Of a DNA stretch of 6,305 nt, positions 4,490 to 6,305 are shown piece after piece (the first letter of the stretch is position 1; each line of letters starts with the position of its first letter). The stretch is taken from positions 1 to 6,305 of the forward strand of contig CAJLGN010000088.1 in assembly GCA_905206195.1 (NCBI GenBank), read 5' to 3'. The stretch is from an uncultured Roseburia sp. (lineage in GTDB: Bacteria; Bacillota; Clostridia; Lachnospirales; Lachnospiraceae). The notes under the pieces are model-generated. The model was not told the DNA's origin. It made no database searches and was given only the letters and a program-made list of their open reading frames with translations. A program made the translations under genes and the position numbers.

Positions 4490-6106
4490 CTACCTCCTCT
4501 GTAAAACTTGAAAAAACTCTTGAGCCCGTCTATCCCATGTATGCGCCTGCCTTGTCTTTATTCTTCCACTCTCCGCTATAGACTGACGCAAAGGCGTATT
4601 TTCCAACAGATTCTTGATCTGCTGCGGTAACTTGTGGCGCTCCTGAAGTTGAAATATCAGCATGTCCCTCGCATCATATTTTCCATCCAAATATGATGTA
4701 TAATCTGTGACTAACACTGCTCCCGCCAGCATGATATTTGCCATGCGCTCTGTAAATCCGGCCTTATGCCACGACATAATATTTAGCGACAACTTAGATT
4801 GCCCCCATACCTCAAGGCTCTCCTCCACTGTGATATCTGGATGGCAGATTAAATTTGGACAACCACGAAGACGGCTGTGTCTCCAGCCATCCCCAAATAC
4901 ATCCACCCGCACTCCCCCATCCAAAATCGACCTGAGCACCTTATCTCTGTAGTAATGTATGACACAATAGAATACTCCCCTCATGTCATAAAATAGATCT
5001 AAATACTCACTCTCAGATAATTTCCAGCCCCGCTCGACGACCACGCGTTCAAACGCCTCCTCCGATGTCAAATTGGTATTCTGACGCATCACCCTCAAAA
5101 GATGATTAGCAAAAAATCGTTTTTTTCGTTCCATTTTGTGGATAACCGGAACCTGACTCCAATAGTCATTGTATGTCCCAACAAAAGTCAGATCATATTT
5201 CCGTTCAGATTCTTCTGGCATCTGTAGCTCGATTCCCGCTGGCGGAAATAACACCGCATCCTTACAAAAATGGCGATGTACAAACCTAACATAATTGGCA
5301 TCATGAGTCAGTACATGAAAGTCCTCCAACCTATGTGCAAAATAGTCCTTGAGCCAAATGGGATGATCAAACATGAAGTTATATCGGGGTCCATAAATAT
5401 ACTCATGCAAATAATCATTTTCATCACCAGTTTTTATCGTAAACATATACGACTGTACCCCTATAATAGCGCAGAATCTTCGATACATATAACGAGTTAC
5501 ATTCCCAAGGGCTTCTTTGCTCACATCAAAATAAATCACCTGCCTTCCAGCACGCTCCAAAGCCTCCCCAAATTGCTCTGCAAAAACAGTCAGCACATTA
5601 TGGCAGATATCATCTCCCTTGTATATCAGAATCGGCTTTGTCATATCATCAATTCTAAAAAACGTATCTTTGCGACTCAGCATTGACTCCAGATATTCTA
5701 TCGTTTCTTGAGAGCGCCCACGTTTCATAGCCTCACCAAGAATCGCCTCTATCACGACATCAAAATATCCAGATTCCTTCAACTGCCCACTGTATTTTGC
5801 AGCCACATAACAGTCTGTCTTCCAGCCATCTTCTTGTTTTATTTCTTCTGAATCTTCCTCAAGCACAACATAGTCTTCTGCACTTATTTTATTTTCCTGC
5901 TGCCGTTCCACAAAAGATATCGGCTCAGCTTGCGCAATGCGTAGAAGTAACTCATATTTTCTCCCCGCTTTTAGACAGGGGTTCACCCCTCCCGCTTTTT
6001 TTATTAGATCTTTTGGGATCCTCACGCTTCCTGCGCAAATCGTTTCATCCACCAGCAGCTGCAAGAAAGAAATCTCTCCCTCCGCCTGTATTAAATCTCT
6101 CATCAT
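4490..6106 (-). CDS. CgeB-like glycosyltransferase (Glyco_trans_1_2 C-terminal domain)
   Basis: A 538-residue cytosolic GT-B type glycosyltransferase without signal or membrane segments. The first 70 residues include VRIPKDLIKKAGGVNPCL and YELLLRIA, which resemble the acceptor-side segment of family 2 transferases. The middle (about 155-310) is a first Rossmann-like lobe: PILIYKGDDICHNVL, ALERAGRQVIYFDV, YNFMFDHPIWLKD (242-254), VLTHDANYVRFVHRHF and LFPPAGIE. The C-terminal lobe starts at YDLTFVGTYNDYW (304-316) and holds VDVFGDGW (401-408), LEVWGQSKLSLNIMSWHKAGFTER (431-454, split motif) and AGAVLVTDYTSYL (462-474), the usual donor-binding end of this group. Such proteins are common in flagellin and spore/surface glycan loci. 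An ATG 13 codons upstream (6145) would overlap the hisF-like gene; ATG 6106 has GGAG 7 nt upstream (6117-6114). A second ATG follows directly at 6103. It stands 13 nt behind the HisF-like gene, so both form one unit. The sugar donor and acceptor are unknown. Confidence 0.85.
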   Translation of the reverse strand: MMRDLIQAEGEISFLQLLVDETICAGSVRIPKDLIKKAGGVNPCLKAGRKYELLLRIAQAEPISFVERQQENKISAEDYVVLEEDSEEIKQEDGWKTDCYVAAKYSGQLKESGYFDVVIEAILGEAMKRGRSQETIEYLESMLSRKDTFFRIDDMTKPILIYKGDDICHNVLTVFAEQFGEALERAGRQVIYFDVSKEALGNVTRYMYRRFCAIIGVQSYMFTIKTGDENDYLHEYIYGPRYNFMFDHPIWLKDYFAHRLEDFHVLTHDANYVRFVHRHFCKDAVLFPPAGIELQMPEESERKYDLTFVGTYNDYWSQVPVIHKMERKKRFFANHLLRVMRQNTNLTSEEAFERVVVERGWKLSESEYLDLFYDMRGVFYCVIHYYRDKVLRSILDGGVRVDVFGDGWRHSRLRGCPNLICHPDITVEESLEVWGQSKLSLNIMSWHKAGFTERMANIMLAGAVLVTDYTSYLDGKYDARDMLIFQLQERHKLPQQIKNLLENTPLRQSIAESGRIKTRQAHTWDRRAQEFFQVLQRR

Positions 6107-6119
6107 GAATTTTCTCCAA

Positions 6120-6305
6120 TCACAAAATCCGGACCGGCACTCCATGATCCCCCAAATATTCCTTGGCTTCTTTCGGTGTCTGCTCCGTAAAATGATAGAT
6201 ACTTGCGGCTGCGACGGCGGAGGCCTTTCCCTCTTTCACCGCCTGGAGCATATGCTCATAATTTCCGGCACCACCGGATGCAATCACCGGAATGTTCACA
6301 AGCTC
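6120..6305 (-). CDS. hisF: HisF-like cyclase/synthase of a glycan pathway, C-terminal 61 residues only
   Basis: The frame is open from the window edge to TGA at 6122-6120. Visible: IPVIASGGAGNYEHML, the beta-strand 7/phosphate-binding GGAG loop of HisF (beta-alpha)8 barrels; GKASAVAAASIYHFTEQT, the strand 8 phosphate-binding segment; and the end LGDHGVPVRIL, matching the usual HisF ending G-[IV]-x-VR. In histidine synthesis HisF uses ammonia from HisH to make imidazole glycerol phosphate and AICAR. Here the neighbour is a glycosyltransferase and no his gene is seen, so it is more likely the HisF paralogue found in surface-glycan clusters (PtmF/WbuZ group). Those support amidination of nonulosonic acids or amino sugars together with a HisH-like and a PseA/WbpG-like protein. 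From 61 residues I cannot exclude a true histidine HisF. Family is secure, role is inferred. Confidence 0.85.
   Translation of the reverse strand, partial: ELVNIPVIASGGAGNYEHMLQAVKEGKASAVAAASIYHFTEQTPKEAKEYLGDHGVPVRIL

Noticed and set aside
6107..6145. Longer N-terminus of the glycosyltransferase starting at ATG 6145
   Set aside because: It would overlap the end of the hisF-like gene by 26 nt without a ribosome site, while ATG 6106 has GGAG at 7 nt.
1..6305. tRNA, rRNA, CRISPR array, insertion sequence or phage attachment site
   Set aside because: I looked on both strands and saw no cloverleaf, spaced repeats, transposase frame or terminal inverted repeats.

Overview
The window (about 6.3 kb, moderate G+C, strong AGGAGG-type ribosome binding sites) reads as part of a flagellar/surface-glycan island from a motile Gram-positive Firmicute, most likely a Clostridia/Lachnospiraceae-type bacterium. 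The taxonomic guess is inference: it rests on the strong Shine-Dalgarno sequences, a sigma-28 (SigD/FliA) type promoter, a CgeB-like glycosyltransferase and a HisF-like glycan enzyme. All seven genes lie on the minus strand, so the natural reading order runs from position 6305 down to 1. Coding density is high; the longest gap is 169 bp (4321-4489) and it carries a promoter.

Right part (6305-4490): the last 61 codons of a HisF-like (beta-alpha)8 cyclase, followed after 13 nt by a 538-residue CgeB/Glyco_trans_1_2-type glycosyltransferase. HisF paralogues in such loci normally work with a HisH-like glutaminase and a PseA/WbpG-like amidotransferase to make acetamidino groups on nonulosonic acids or other amino sugars.

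Middle (4489-3914): an intergenic region with a near-perfect sigma-28 promoter (TAAA-N15-GCCGATAT), a short leader with a displaced AGGAGG and small hairpin, a gene for a 120-residue acidic all-helical protein of unknown function, and a 10-bp stem hairpin after it.

Left part (3881-1): a tight four-gene set: a GNAT acetyltransferase, 2-aminoethylphosphonate (AEP) aminotransferase (phnW), a fused nucleotidyltransferase-methyltransferase, and phosphonopyruvate decarboxylase (aepY/ppd, cut by the window edge). Together phnW and ppd give the last two steps of AEP synthesis (phosphonopyruvate to phosphonoacetaldehyde to AEP). The fused nucleotidyltransferase would activate AEP as a CMP derivative for transfer to a glycan, and its methyltransferase half suggests that a methylated phosphonate or glycan is made. 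The pathway's first enzyme, PEP mutase, is not in the window and is predicted to lie just beyond position 1.

The main idea is that a flagellin or surface glycan is decorated with an activated, possibly N-methylated aminoethylphosphonate, in a locus tied to motility by a sigma-28 promoter. The enzyme families are seen directly; the link to flagellin and the methylation target are inferred.
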